A program made the translations under genes and the position numbers. This document shows positions 22,526 through 31,765 of a DNA stretch of 38,561 bases, piece by piece (the stretch's first letter is position 1; the number at the start of each line of letters is the position of its first letter). The notes beneath the pieces were generated by a model. It was not told the DNA's origin, searched no databases, and saw only the letters and a program-made list of their open reading frames with translations. The DNA lies in the NCBI GenBank assembly GCA_002408385.1, contig DHSB01000080.1, positions 740-39,300 of the forward strand, written 5' to 3'. Origin of the DNA: Myxococcales bacterium UBA5297. Its GTDB lineage: Bacteria > Myxococcota > Myxococcia > Myxococcales > UBA5297.

Positions 22526-24598
22526 ATGAAGGGGCACGAGCACCCACCGCACGATCCGCACGCGCCCAAGGACGCCGGCGAATACGGCCGCGAGCGCCAG
22601 CAGCCTACCGGCCGCGCGCCGGGAAAGCCCGAGCACCCGGCCGAGCACGCCGGCCACCACGAGCTGATGGTCGCCGACTTCCGGCGGCGCTTCTGGGTCT
22701 CGCTCATCGTCACGGTGCCCATCCTCGCGCTCTCGCCGATGGTCCAGGGCGCGCTGGGCCTGCGCGAGGCGCTCGCCTTCACCGGCGACCTCTACGTGCT
22801 CTGGGTCCTCTCGTCATTCGTCTACTTCTACGGCGGCGAGCCCTTCCTCAAAGGCCTGGCCGACGAGCTCAAGGCGCGCAGCCCGGGCATGATGACGCTG
22901 GTGGGCCTGGCGATCACGGTCGCCTACGCCTACAGCAGCGCGGTCGTCTTCGGGGTCCGCGGCGAGGTCTTCTTCTGGGAGCTCGCGACCCTGATCGACG
23001 TGATGCTCCTCGGCCACTGGCTCGAGATGAAGTCGGTGATGGGCGCCTCGCGCGCGCTCGAGGAGCTCGCCCGGCTGATGCCCTCCGAGGCCCACCGGCT
23101 CGAGCCCGACGGCTCGCTCGAGGACGTCCCGGTCGACAGCCTCGCGCCCGGCGACAAGCTGGTCGTCAAGCCCGGCGAGAAGGTCCCGGCCGACGGTGTG
23201 GTCGTCGCCGGCGAGAGCTCGGTGAACGAGGCGATGCTCACCGGCGAGTCCCAGCCGGTCGCCAAGGTGCCGGGCGCCCAGGTCATCGGCGGGGCGATCA
23301 ACGGCGAAGGGGCGATCACCGTCGAGGTCTCCAGCTCGGCCGAAGGCTCGTTCCTCGCGCAGGTGATCGCTCTGGTCAGACAGGCGCAGCAGAGCAAGTC
23401 GCGCACCCAAGACCTCGCCAACCGCGCCGCGTACTGGCTCACGCTCATCGCGCTCAGCGTCGGTGCCGCGACCCTGGCGGCCTGGCTGCTGCTGTCGGGC
23501 TTTGGCTTCGAGTTCGCGCTCGAGCGGATGGTGACGGTCATGGTCATCACCTGTCCGCATGCGCTCGGGCTCGCCGCGCCGCTGGTCGTCGCGGTCTCGA
23601 CCGCGCTCTCGGCCTCGCACGGCCTGCTCGTCCGCGACCGCGCCGCCTTCGAGCGCGCCCGCAACATCCAGGCGATGCTCTTCGACAAGACCGGCACGCT
23701 GACCGAGGGCCGCTTCGGGGTCAGCGACGTCGTGCGCCTCGGGGAGCTGCAGCGCGACGAGGCGCTCGCCTACGCGGCCTCGCTCGAGACCTACTCCGAG
23801 CACCCGATAGCCAAGGGCATCACCGAGGCGACCGAGGCGCGCCTGCCGGTCGAGGACTTCCTCGCGATTCCCGGCAAGGGCGCGCAGGCGACGGTCGACG
23901 GGCGAGAGGTGAAGGTCGTCAGCCCCGGCTACCTGCGCGAGCATGGAATCGAAGCGCGCGACGAAGGGCTCGACGCCCTCGCCGCGCAGGGCAAGACCGT
24001 CGTCTACCTGCTCGTCGACGAGCGGCCCGAGGCGGCGATCGCGCTCGCCGACCTCATCCGGCCCGAGGCGCGCGAGGCGATCGTCCGGCTCAAGGGCATG
24101 GGCATCCGCTGCATGATGCTCACCGGCGACAACCGCCAGGTCGCCGACCGGGTCGCCCGCGAAATAGGCCTCGACGAGGTCTTCGCCGAGGTGCTGCCCG
24201 ACAAGAAGGCCGAGAAGGTGAAGGAGGTCCAGGCGCGCGGGCTGATCGTCGCGATGACCGGCGACGGCGTGAACGACGCGCCGGCGCTCGCGCAGGCCGA
24301 CGTGGGCATCGCCATCGGCGCGGGCACCGACGTCGCGCTCGAGACCGCGGACATCGTGCTCGTCAAGAGCAACCCGCTCGACGTGGTTTCAGTCATCGGG
24401 CTGGCCAAGGCGACCTACCGCAAGATGGTCCAGAACCTGGTCTGGGCGACCGGCTACAACCTGGTCGCCATCCCGCTCGCCGCGGGCGTGGCCCACTCGG
24501 CGGGCATCCTGCTCAGCCCGGCGCTCGGGGCGGCGCTGATGTCGCTGAGCACGGTGATCGTGGCGATCAACGCGCGGTTCTTGCGGATGCCGGGATAG
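22526..24598 (+). CDS. copB: CopB-type (P1B-3) copper-translocating P-type ATPase
   Basis: 690 residues. The N-terminus is His-rich (MKGHEHPPHDPHAP, later PAEHAGHH), without a CxxC heavy-metal domain. The sixth membrane segment carries CPH (residues 343-345) instead of CPC, which defines the P1B-3/CopB group reported to move Cu(II) or Ag(I) out of the cytoplasm. The phosphorylation motif DKTGT starts at Asp387, the actuator loop has TGES, and GDGVNDAPALAQADVGIAIG is at about 575. GGAG lies just before ATG 22526. It is the third gene of a metal cluster (lipoprotein, DUF2892, copB), though 361 bases separate it from the others. It converges with cysK. Confidence 0.95.
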   Translation: MKGHEHPPHDPHAPKDAGEYGRERQQPTGRAPGKPEHPAEHAGHHELMVADFRRRFWVSLIVTVPILALSPMVQGALGLREALAFTGDLYVLWVLSSFVYFYGGEPFLKGLADELKARSPGMMTLVGLAITVAYAYSSAVVFGVRGEVFFWELATLIDVMLLGHWLEMKSVMGASRALEELARLMPSEAHRLEPDGSLEDVPVDSLAPGDKLVVKPGEKVPADGVVVAGESSVNEAMLTGESQPVAKVPGAQVIGGAINGEGAITVEVSSSAEGSFLAQVIALVRQAQQSKSRTQDLANRAAYWLTLIALSVGAATLAAWLLLSGFGFEFALERMVTVMVITCPHALGLAAPLVVAVSTALSASHGLLVRDRAAFERARNIQAMLFDKTGTLTEGRFGVSDVVRLGELQRDEALAYAASLETYSEHPIAKGITEATEARLPVEDFLAIPGKGAQATVDGREVKVVSPGYLREHGIEARDEGLDALAAQGKTVVYLLVDERPEAAIALADLIRPEAREAIVRLKGMGIRCMMLTGDNRQVADRVAREIGLDEVFAEVLPDKKAEKVKEVQARGLIVAMTGDGVNDAPALAQADVGIAIGAGTDVALETADIVLVKSNPLDVVSVIGLAKATYRKMVQNLVWATGYNLVAIPLAAGVAHSAGILLSPALGAALMSLSTVIVAINARFLRMPG

Positions 24599-24711
24599 GG
24601 AAAGGCGCTCCCAGTCATCCCGACCCCTTCGACAGCGGCCGGAGTCGCAGAAGCCGCGGTCGTGTTCAACCGCTTCACGGAATGGAGCGAATACGCGACG
24701 CGCTCGGCGGC

Positions 24712-25683
24712 CTACTCCGCGGGATCGTCCTGGAACAGCGCGGTCGACAGATAGCGCTCGCCCGCGTCGGGCAGGATCACCACGATGAGCTTGCCCTTGT
24801 TCTCCGGGCGCTGGGCAACTCGCAGAGCCGCAAAGGCGGCCGCGCCCGAGGAGATGCCGCAGGTGATGCCCTCCTCACGATGCAGGCGCCGCGCGAAGTC
24901 GAAGGCCTCGTCGTCGGAGACGGTGGCGATCTCGTCGACGAGGTCGAGGTCGAGCACCTCGGGCTTGAAGCCGGCGCCGATGCCCTGAATCTTGTGCGGC
25001 CCGGGCTCGGGCGGCTGGCCGCTGCGCAGCGCGGTGAGAACCGGCGAGCCGAGCGGCTCGACGGCCACCGACTGGATGGCCTTGCCTTTCTCCAGCTTGA
25101 GGTAGCGGCTCGTGCCGGTGAGCGTGCCGCCGGTGCCCACGGCGGCGACGAGGATGTCTACCTTGCCGTCGGTGTCGTTCCAGATCTCCGGGCCGGTCGT
25201 CTTGAAGTGGATCTCGGGGTTCGCGGGGTTCTTGAACTGCTGCGGCATGAAGTGCCGGGCCGGGTCGGAGGCGACGAGCCCTTCGGCCTTGGCGATGGCG
25301 CCGGTCATCCCTTTCGCGCCTTCGGTCAGCACGAGGTTCGCCCCGAGCGCGCGCAGCATGCGCCGGCGCTCGACCGACATCGTCTCGGGCATCGTCAGAG
25401 TGAGCGGGTAGCCGCGGGCCGCGCAGACCATGGCGAGCGCGATGCCCGTGTTGCCGCTGGTCGGCTCGACGACCGTCACCTCCCGCGAGCCGGGCACCAG
25501 CTTGCCGTCCCTCTCTGCCGCCCAGATCATCGCCGCGCCGACGCGGTCCTTGACCGAGTAGGCGGGGTTGCGGCCCTCGATCTTGGCCACCAGCGTCGCG
25601 CCCGCTCCCTTCGCTACGCGGTCGAGCTTGACCAACGGGGTGCCACCGACGCTCAAGCTGTTGTCGTCGAAGATGCGGCCCAT
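24712..25683 (-). CDS. cysK: Cysteine synthase A (O-acetylserine sulfhydrylase)
   Basis: 323 residues. [18 protein letters not shown] matches CysK N-termini. [14 protein letters not shown] (about 35-48) holds the PLP-binding Lys; [11 protein letters not shown] (about 68-78) binds the substrate; VGTGGTLTG (about 178) binds PLP phosphate; [10 protein letters not shown] (about 270) is the C-terminal loop. The enzyme makes L-cysteine from O-acetylserine and sulfide. Start ATG 25683 is chosen by alignment; ATG 25692 is possible and both have purine-rich sequence (AAGGGATGGAG) upstream. It is monocistronic, with a good promoter candidate at 25775-25804. Its Cys supply may support nearby Cys-rich and thio-modification genes, which is speculative. 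Confidence 0.93.
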   Translation of the reverse strand: MGRIFDDNSLSVGGTPLVKLDRVAKGAGATLVAKIEGRNPAYSVKDRVGAAMIWAAERDGKLVPGSREVTVVEPTSGNTGIALAMVCAARGYPLTLTMPETMSVERRRMLRALGANLVLTEGAKGMTGAIAKAEGLVASDPARHFMPQQFKNPANPEIHFKTTGPEIWNDTDGKVDILVAAVGTGGTLTGTSRYLKLEKGKAIQSVAVEPLGSPVLTALRSGQPPEPGPHKIQGIGAGFKPEVLDLDLVDEIATVSDDEAFDFARRLHREEGITCGISSGAAAFAALRVAQRPENKGKLIVVILPDAGERYLSTALFQDDPAE

Positions 25684-25774
25684 CGTCTCCATCCCTTTCT
25701 GCGCAGTGAGCGCTCGGCCGGGCACGGCGCCAACCCTCGGCCCGCTGCAGCCTCTACGAAACCGAGAGGCCTGG

Positions 25775-25804
25775 TGGATAAGTCGGGCCTGCGACACCTG
25801 TCAA
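25775..25804 (-). promoter_or_regulatory. Candidate promoter of cysK
   Basis: On the minus strand a perfect -35 box, TTGACA (25804-25799), is followed by 18 bases and TATCCA (25780-25775). The distance to the cysK start is about 90 bases. Confidence 0.5.
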
Positions 25805-25866
25805 CGGCAGGACAGGCCTCGCCTGTCTCCCGGTTCGCTTCGCGGCCACCCTCGCCGCTGTCTCGC

Positions 25867-26352
25867 CTACGGGGCGAGCCGGTAGAAGAGCCCGAGCACC
25901 AGGCCGTAGAGGACGTGGGCGACCAGCGTGCTGACGGGCGTGCGCACGCCGTAGTTGAGCGCGAGGATCCCGGGCGGCTCGAGCAAGGCGGTCGGCTCGG
26001 GCTGCCGGTGCTCGCTCGCCATGCGCGGGTGGATGCTCGGCAGCACCGGCATCAGGGCGACGAGCACGAAGAGGCCGTGCAGGAGCCCGAGCACCGCGCC
26101 CATCCACCAGGTCGCCTGGTTCCAGGCCTCGAAGGCCAGGGCGTAGAGCGTCGAGAAGACCCAGCCGTTGAGCAGGTGCAGGCCGAAGCCATAGATGGGC
26201 GCGCGATCGAGGTTCGCGCTCAGCATGGTGCCCAGCATCACCGGGATGCTCATGCGCGTCAGGCGCAGGCCCTGGCTCGCGGACATGGTCGTCGTGAGCA
26301 CCAAGGTGGCGGCGAAGCCCCAGAGCAGCACGCTGTGGAAGTTTGGCTGCAT
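25867..26352 (-). CDS. Small integral membrane protein, unknown family
   Basis: 161 residues with about four to five hydrophobic segments, starting MQPNFHSVLLWGFAATL. Conserved-looking blocks are TTTMSASQGLRLTRMSIP, a glycine-rich helix ending FGLHLLNGWVF, HPRMASEHRQPEPTA, and LALNYGVRTP near the C-terminus. No enzyme motif. It follows the GH15 gene by 11 bases and is presumably co-transcribed. The function is not recognised; a transport or lipid-linked partner role is only guesswork. ATG 26352 is the first plausible start. Confidence 0.78.
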   Translation of the reverse strand: MQPNFHSVLLWGFAATLVLTTTMSASQGLRLTRMSIPVMLGTMLSANLDRAPIYGFGLHLLNGWVFSTLYALAFEAWNQATWWMGAVLGLLHGLFVLVALMPVLPSIHPRMASEHRQPEPTALLEPPGILALNYGVRTPVSTLVAHVLYGLVLGLFYRLAP

Positions 26353-26363
26353 CGCCCGGTCGC

Positions 26364-28184
26364 CTAGCCGCGCGCCCGCTCGATGGCGAGCGCCGCGTTG
26401 ATGAGCCCGATGTGCGTGAACGCCTGCGGATAGTTGCCCAGCAGGGCGCCGGTCTGCGGATCGATCTGCTCGGAGAAAAGCCCCACGTCGTTCGCGAAGC
26501 CGAGCACGCGCTCGAAGGCGCGCTGAGCCGCCTCGAGCTCGCCTCTCCTCGCGAGGTGCTCGGCCGCCCAGAAGCTGCAGATGCCGAAGGCGCCTTCGCC
26601 ACCGGCGAGCCCGTCGGCCTCCCCGGGCGCATAGCGGTGCCAGAGCCCGTTGTGGCACAGCTCGCGCTCGAGGAAGGCGAAGGTCGAGCGCATCCGCGCC
26701 TCGCCTGCGGCGAGGTAGCCCTGGCTTGGCATCAGCAGCAGGCTGGCGTCCGCCTCGACGTGTCCGAAGGCCTGTACGTAGCTGCCGACCTCGGGGGCGA
26801 AGCCGTCGGCCTCGATAGAGGCGCGAATCGCCTCGCGCGTCGCCCGGAAGCGCTCGACAGGCATCGGCAGCAGCCCGCGCTCGTCGATGGTCAGGAGCAC
26901 GTCGAGGGCGCGCCAGCACATCACCTTCGAGTAGACGTGGTGACGGCGCCCCGAGCGCACCTCCCAGATGCCGTCGTCAGGCTCGCTCCAGAGCCTGCAG
27001 ACGGTCTTTCCGAGCTCGCGCAGCCTCTTGAGCTGGCGGTGCGCGAGCTTGCCGCCGTGCGCCAGATACTCGAAGGCCGCGCCGACGACCTCGCCGTAGA
27101 CGTCGAGCTGGAGCTGGCGACAAGCGGCGTTGCCGACGCGCACCGGCCGCGAGCCTCGATATCCGGCGAGATCGAGCTCGCGCTCCTCGATTCGGGTCCG
27201 GCCGTAGACGTCGTAGAGCACCTGCAGCTCGGGCCAGGTGAGGTTGCTCGTGTGGACGAGCCAGCCGAGAAAGGCGCGCGCCTCGTCGCGGTAGCCAAGC
27301 TGCAGCAGCGCACGCATCGTGAGCGAGGCGTCGCGCAGCCAGCAATAGCGGTAGTCCCAGTTGCGCACGCCGCCGATCTCTTCGGGCAGCGAAGTGGTGG
27401 CCGCGGCGACGATGGCGCCGGAGGGGGCAAACGCGAGCAGCTTCAAGGCGAGGGCGCTGCGCACCACCTCGGCGCGATAGCGGCCGGTGTACGCACAGCG
27501 CTCGGCCCACCTTCGCCACCAGCCGGTGGTCGCTTCGCCGAGCGTCGCGGCCGCCTCGCCGAGCGGCGCAAGGACGACGGGCTCATCGCTCGCGACCGAG
27601 AGTCCGAGGAAGCGGCGCTCGCCGGCGCGCAGCAGGGCACGCCCCCTGGCCGTCGTTGAATTCGGGCCCAGGTCGAGCGGAAGCTCGCTGCGAAGCGCCA
27701 GGGCCTCGCCGCCGTGGGCACACCAGAGGCCGAGGCTGCCGCAGTCGCTCAGCTTCGGGACGACCGCGCCGTAGGCGAAGCGCGGCTCGAAGAGCACCTC
27801 GACCTCGACCTCGCCTTCAAGGCAGCGGAGCTCACGCAGGATGAGGTGGGGCGACTGCAGGCTCCTGCTGTTGGTCTCGACCGACAGAGGCATCAGATCG
27901 GTCAATCGCAGCTTGCCCGTCGCGGTCGCGAAGGTGGTCTCCAGCACGTTCGTGCGGTCGAGATAGCGCCGCTCGACGAGAGAGCGGGCGGTTGGGCGGA
28001 CGGAGAAACGCCCGCCGCGCCGCGCGTCGAGCAGTGCGGCGAAGACCGCCGGCCTGTCGAAGCGCATCGGGCACCACCAATCAATCGAGCCCTCGCGTGA
28101 GACCAGGGCGAGGCTCAAGCAGTTGCCGATGGCGGCGAAGTCGCCGATGGGCGGGTACTCGGAGCTGGAGACTGGAGAGCTCAC
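26364..28184 (-). CDS. GH15-family glucoamylase/trehalase-like glycoside hydrolase
   Basis: 606 residues, cytoplasmic (no signal peptide). N-terminal beta-sandwich domain (about 1-230, starting YPPIGDFAAIGNCLSLALV, a known GH15 N-terminus) and an (alpha/alpha)6 barrel. The barrel opens with IGGVRNWDYRYCWLRDASL (about 270-290). The general acid lies in DDGIWE (about 403-408) and the general base in FSEQIDP (about 566-572). Family members hydrolyse trehalose or alpha-1,4-glucans. Which of these it uses is not decidable here. Start is GTG 28184 with only weak purine sequence upstream. The small membrane protein gene follows after 11 bases. Confidence 0.92.
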   Translation of the reverse strand: MSSPVSSSEYPPIGDFAAIGNCLSLALVSREGSIDWWCPMRFDRPAVFAALLDARRGGRFSVRPTARSLVERRYLDRTNVLETTFATATGKLRLTDLMPLSVETNSRSLQSPHLILRELRCLEGEVEVEVLFEPRFAYGAVVPKLSDCGSLGLWCAHGGEALALRSELPLDLGPNSTTARGRALLRAGERRFLGLSVASDEPVVLAPLGEAAATLGEATTGWWRRWAERCAYTGRYRAEVVRSALALKLLAFAPSGAIVAAATTSLPEEIGGVRNWDYRYCWLRDASLTMRALLQLGYRDEARAFLGWLVHTSNLTWPELQVLYDVYGRTRIEERELDLAGYRGSRPVRVGNAACRQLQLDVYGEVVGAAFEYLAHGGKLAHRQLKRLRELGKTVCRLWSEPDDGIWEVRSGRRHHVYSKVMCWRALDVLLTIDERGLLPMPVERFRATREAIRASIEADGFAPEVGSYVQAFGHVEADASLLLMPSQGYLAAGEARMRSTFAFLERELCHNGLWHRYAPGEADGLAGGEGAFGICSFWAAEHLARRGELEAAQRAFERVLGFANDVGLFSEQIDPQTGALLGNYPQAFTHIGLINAALAIERARG

Positions 28185-28698
28185 AACGCGTTCTCGTCGA
28201 GGGCGGCCTTGCCTGCAAAGTGGCTAGCCGGGGCGAGCGTTTCCAGGCACGGACCCGTTCCGCGCCCCCCGGAGCGAGTCGAGCAACTGTCTCGGAGATC
28301 AAGAGCCCGAGCCGGGCCCCCCGGTCACCCCGAGCGTAGGCCGAGCTTGCGAGGCCGAAGTCAAGGGGCCCTTCGACTTCGCCCCCGCCGCTGGCGCGTC
28401 GGGGGCTACGCTCAGGGTGAACGGGGTGGTGGCCGAGCGCTGCCCGAGCGCCTGGAATAGCGAGGCTGCGCAGGCCGGTAGCGCTCGCTCGCTGGCGCGC
28501 GGTACGGACGAAAGGCAGCCGCGTGGAATGCCGATCGTGACCGAGCAGGTTACACCGTGATAACCGGGGCCTCGCAGGACGAGCCCAAAGTCGGTACGCC
28601 CGCGCGCACAGCGCCTCGCGAGCTTGCCGTGTTGGAGCGCACGCTTCGTGCAGGTCACGCGGGGAGCGCTCCTAACGACACGAGCGCGGAACCACCCG
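28185..28698. other. Divergent intergenic region with hairpin repeat and a palindrome
   Basis: About 510 bases. It holds the dispersed hairpin repeat (28319-28426) and, nearer the kinase gene, the partial palindrome GGTTACACCGTGATAACC (28548-28565), which includes the nonamer GGTTACACC shared with 19530-19538. That is a candidate binding site for the kinase-activator pair. No gene is supported. Confidence 0.5.
28319..28426. repeat. Dispersed hairpin repeat, copy 2, inside a larger imperfect palindrome
   Basis: 28365-28422 matches copy 1 (5435-5491) in reverse orientation at 50 of 57 bases. In addition, 28319-28339 (CCCCGGTCACCCCGAGCGTAG) pairs with 28406-28426 at 19 of 21 bases, and GAAGTCAAGGGGCCCTTCG forms an inner palindrome. 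The stem base pairs T-A in copy 1 and C-G here at the same place, a compensatory change. Confidence 0.8.
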
Positions 28699-30270
28699 AT
28701 GACCGAGACAGACCATCGGCTCGCCGCGGGTTCCCGACCCGCGCAACCAGAGCCCGCCCCCCGCATCCCAACCGGCGGAATGTGGAGACGACCGCGCGCA
28801 GGCTCGGGGACCGCCCGAAGGCTCTTTCTCGCGTTCGGCCTGCTGATAGGCGTCTTCGGCGTCGCCTCGTGGTTCGCGCTCTCGGGGCTCGCCGAGGTGC
28901 ACGCCAGCATGGCCGCGATGCGCGAGCGCGAGGAGGGCGTGCGGCTCGCGCTCGAGCTCGCCAGCGCGGTGCGCGACCAGTACGCCCACCAGGCCCACAC
29001 GATCATCATCGGCGACGAGAGCCACCTGGTGATGTACAGCGGCTCCTACGGGCACGTGCTCTCGCTGGCCAACCGCGTACGCGACCGGGTCCAGACCCCG
29101 GAGGAGCTGACCCGGGTCGCCGAGATCGAGCGGGCGAGCGGCGAGCTCGACGACCTCTTCCGCGAGCAGATCGTCCCCGCCGTCCTCGCCGGCGAATTCC
29201 AGCACGTCCAGCTCGAGCACGACCGGGCGCAGGGGGTCGTCGGCCACATCCAGACCCAGGTCGATCACCTCGTCGCCGGGTTCGAGGCGACGATCCGTGA
29301 CTTCGAGGCCAACGCCGCCCGGATTCAGCGCTCGACCTACCGCACCACGGTCGCCTCGCTGCTGGCGATGCTCGGCTTGGCCATCGGGATCGGGCTCTAC
29401 ATCGCCCGCTCTATCGCCGTGCCGATCGCGCGCCTGAGCGAGGGCGCCGCGCGGCTGGCCAGCGGCGACCTCGACACACGCCTCGACGACCGCTCGCCCG
29501 ACGAGTTTGGGGACCTCGCCCGCCAGTTCAACGCGATGACCGCGGCGCTCAAGGAGAACCAGGAGAAGCTGGTGCAGACCGAGAAGCTGGCCGGCATCGG
29601 CCGGCTCGCCGCTGGCGTCGCCCACGAGATCAACAACCCGCTCGGCGTCATCCTCGGCTACACGCGACTGCTCGAGAAGAAGGCCGAGGGCCCGCTCGCC
29701 GAGGACCTGAGGGTCATCGAGGACGAGACGCTGCGCTGCAAGGAGACCGTCGAAGGCCTGCTCGACCTCTCGCGGCCGGTCAAGACGCAGCCCCAGCCGG
29801 TGGAGCTGCGCGAGCTGTGCGACGAGACGGTCGAGCGGCTGCGCGAGGCGCGTCCGCTGGAAGGGGTCGAGATCCGCGTCGAGGGCGCCGGACAGCTCGA
29901 GGGGCACCCGCAGAAGCTGCGCCAGGTGCTCTTCAACCTGTTCAAGAACGCGAGCGAGGCCGTCGGCGAGACCGGTTCCATCGAGATCGGCATCCAGGCG
30001 CACGGAGCCTGTCCCGAGGGCTACCTCGAGGTCGTCATCAGCGACTCGGGACCGGGGATTCCGGCCGAGACCCGCGCGCATCTCTTCGAGCCGTTCTTCA
30101 CCACCAAGGCCGACGGCACCGGGCTCGGGCTCGCGGTCTCGCAGGCCATCGCCCACGCCCACGGCGGCCGGATCGACGCGGAGGATGCCGCCTGCGGCGG
30201 CGCGCGCTTCCGGTTGACGCTGCCCAAGTCGCCGCACGTCAGGTGCGAGGAGTTGACCCGAAATGGCTAG
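28699..30270 (+). CDS. Membrane-bound sensor histidine kinase (NtrB/ZraS-like class)
   Basis: About 523 residues from ATG 28699; the start is uncertain (28780 also possible, ribosome binding site weak). First membrane segment at about 42-60, a helical extracytoplasmic sensor region (about 60-210), second membrane segment (about 218-238), a HAMP linker (IARSIAVPIARLSEGAARLASG), then the H-box with AHEINNPLGVILG (His309 autophosphorylated) and the ATPase boxes: N (NLFKNASEAVG), G1 (SDSGPGIP), F (FEPFFTTKA) and G2 (GTGLGLAVS). It overlaps the activator gene by 8 bases and so is translationally coupled. The partner is NtrC-like, so the pair acts on sigma54 promoters. Signal not known; metal stress is inferred from the neighbours. 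Confidence 0.92.
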   Translation: MTETDHRLAAGSRPAQPEPAPRIPTGGMWRRPRAGSGTARRLFLAFGLLIGVFGVASWFALSGLAEVHASMAAMREREEGVRLALELASAVRDQYAHQAHTIIIGDESHLVMYSGSYGHVLSLANRVRDRVQTPEELTRVAEIERASGELDDLFREQIVPAVLAGEFQHVQLEHDRAQGVVGHIQTQVDHLVAGFEATIRDFEANAARIQRSTYRTTVASLLAMLGLAIGIGLYIARSIAVPIARLSEGAARLASGDLDTRLDDRSPDEFGDLARQFNAMTAALKENQEKLVQTEKLAGIGRLAAGVAHEINNPLGVILGYTRLLEKKAEGPLAEDLRVIEDETLRCKETVEGLLDLSRPVKTQPQPVELRELCDETVERLREARPLEGVEIRVEGAGQLEGHPQKLRQVLFNLFKNASEAVGETGSIEIGIQAHGACPEGYLEVVISDSGPGIPAETRAHLFEPFFTTKADGTGLGLAVSQAIAHAHGGRIDAEDAACGGARFRLTLPKSPHVRCEELTRNG

Positions 30271-31651
30271 AGCACGCGTGCTCGTCGTCGACGACAAGGA
30301 GAACTTCCTCAAGCTCTTCTCGCGGATCCTCGTCGACGGCTACGACCTGACGACCGCGGGCGACGGCACCCGGGCACTCTCGCTCATCGCCGCGCAGGAG
30401 TTTGACGTCGTGGTCACCGACATCCGCATGCCCGGCGCCGACGGCTTCGAGGTGCTGCGCGCGGTCAAGCAGCGCTCGCCGGACACCGAGGTGGTGATGA
30501 TGACCGCCTACGCCTCGGTGCAGAGCGCGGTCGAGGCGATCAAGCTCGGCGCCTACGACTACCTGCAGAAGCCGTTCGACCCCGACGCGGCCGCGCTCGT
30601 AATCGGCCGTGCGCTCGAGCGCAAGCGCCTGCGCGAACAGGCCGCCAGCCTGCGGCGCGAGATCGAGGGCATCTACGGCTTCCATAGCCTGGTCGGCAAG
30701 AGCGCGCGGATGCGCGAGGTCTACACCTTGCTCGAGCAGGCCTCGGGGCTCGACATCACCGTGCTCATCAACGGCGAGACGGGCACCGGCAAGGAGCTCG
30801 CCGCTCGCGCGGTCCACTACCAGAGCGCGCGCAAGGAGAAGCGCTTCGTGCCGGTCAACTGCGGCGCGCTGCCACAGGAGCTGGTCGAGAGCGAGCTGTT
30901 CGGCCACGCCCGCGGCGCCTTCACCGGCGCCACCGGCGCCAAGCCCGGGCTCTTCGAGGAGGCGCAGGGCGGCACGCTCTTCCTCGACGAGATCGGCGAG
31001 CTGCCGCTTTCGGTCCAGGTGAAGCTCAACCGCGCCCTGCAGGAGAAAGAGATCCGGAGGGTGGGGGAGAACACGCCGATCAAGGCCGACGTGCGCGTCA
31101 TCGCCGCGACGCACCGCGACCTGAAGGCCGAGGTGCAGGCCGGCCGCTTCCGCGAGGACCTCTTCTACCGGCTCAACATCTTCCCGGTGCGCATGCCGGC
31201 CCTGCGTGAGCGGCGCGAGGACATCCCGCTGCTCGCCGCGCACTTCGTCGACAAGCACGCCAAGGCCTACAAGCGCGAGGTCGAGGGCTTCGAGCCCGAG
31301 GCGCTGCGTGCGCTGACCGGCTATCCCTGGCCCGGCAACGTGCGCGAGCTCGAGAACGCGGTCGAGCGGGGGGTCGTCGTCGCGGGCGGCAAGCTCGTCG
31401 GACACAAGGACCTGCCCGCCGACGTGCGCGAGACGCAGCAGGGCAGCCTGCCGGCCGAGATGCTCACCGCGATGGCCTACCGCGAGGCGCTCGAGGTCGT
31501 CCGGGAGCGCTTCTCCCGCGAGTACTTCTCCGCCCTGCTCGAGGAGACCGGCGGCAACGTGACTCGGGCGGCCGAGCGGGCAGGGATGGAGCGCGAGAGT
31601 CTCCACCGGCTGATGAAGCGCCACGGCGTGCGGTCGGAGGATTTCAAGTAA
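30263..31651 (+). CDS. NtrC-family sigma54-dependent response regulator
   Basis: 462 residues. Receiver domain 1-120 with the phosphoacceptor Asp53 (VTDIRMPG), Lys in DYLQKPF. Central AAA+ domain with Walker A GETGTGKE (about 171-178), the sigma54-contacting loop GAFTGA (218-223), Walker B GGTLFLDEIGEL, and R-finger region REDLFYRLN. C-terminal Fis-type helix-turn-helix: GGNVTRAAERAGMERESLHRLMKRHGV. It activates RNA polymerase-sigma54 after phosphorylation by the kinase encoded just upstream. Target genes are not directly shown, but a near-consensus sigma54 promoter lies 11 kb upstream in the same window and the efflux operon begins 115 bases downstream. Confidence 0.95.
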   Translation: MARARVLVVDDKENFLKLFSRILVDGYDLTTAGDGTRALSLIAAQEFDVVVTDIRMPGADGFEVLRAVKQRSPDTEVVMMTAYASVQSAVEAIKLGAYDYLQKPFDPDAAALVIGRALERKRLREQAASLRREIEGIYGFHSLVGKSARMREVYTLLEQASGLDITVLINGETGTGKELAARAVHYQSARKEKRFVPVNCGALPQELVESELFGHARGAFTGATGAKPGLFEEAQGGTLFLDEIGELPLSVQVKLNRALQEKEIRRVGENTPIKADVRVIAATHRDLKAEVQAGRFREDLFYRLNIFPVRMPALRERREDIPLLAAHFVDKHAKAYKREVEGFEPEALRALTGYPWPGNVRELENAVERGVVVAGGKLVGHKDLPADVRETQQGSLPAEMLTAMAYREALEVVRERFSREYFSALLEETGGNVTRAAERAGMERESLHRLMKRHGVRSEDFK

Positions 31652-31727
31652 CGCGAGCGGCGGTCGGGCAGGGGCTCCGCCCCGTCCGCCGCCCTTCCGA
31701 CCGAATGTCCGAACGGATGAGAGAACG

Positions 31728-31756
31728 TTGTTTCGGTGGGCCTACTTGCTTATTGT
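31728..31756 (+). promoter_or_regulatory. Candidate promoter before the CzcI-like gene
   Basis: TTGTTT (31728-31733), a 17-base spacer and TATTGT (31751-31756) make a modest housekeeping-type promoter. Transcription would start close to ATG 31766, perhaps giving a nearly leaderless message. No sigma54 boxes were found here. Confidence 0.3.
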
Positions 31757-31765
31757 TTGCGCGCG

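Noticed and set aside
22240..26367. A 1375-codon open frame on the plus strand across copB, cysK and beyond
   Set aside because: It lies out of frame over copB and antisense over cysK and the membrane gene, is Arg/Gly/Ala-rich without domains, and is an artefact of high GC.
31736..31756. A sigma54 promoter before the CzcI-like gene (TGGGCC...TTGCT)
   Set aside because: The GG-GC distance is two bases short of what sigma54 requires.
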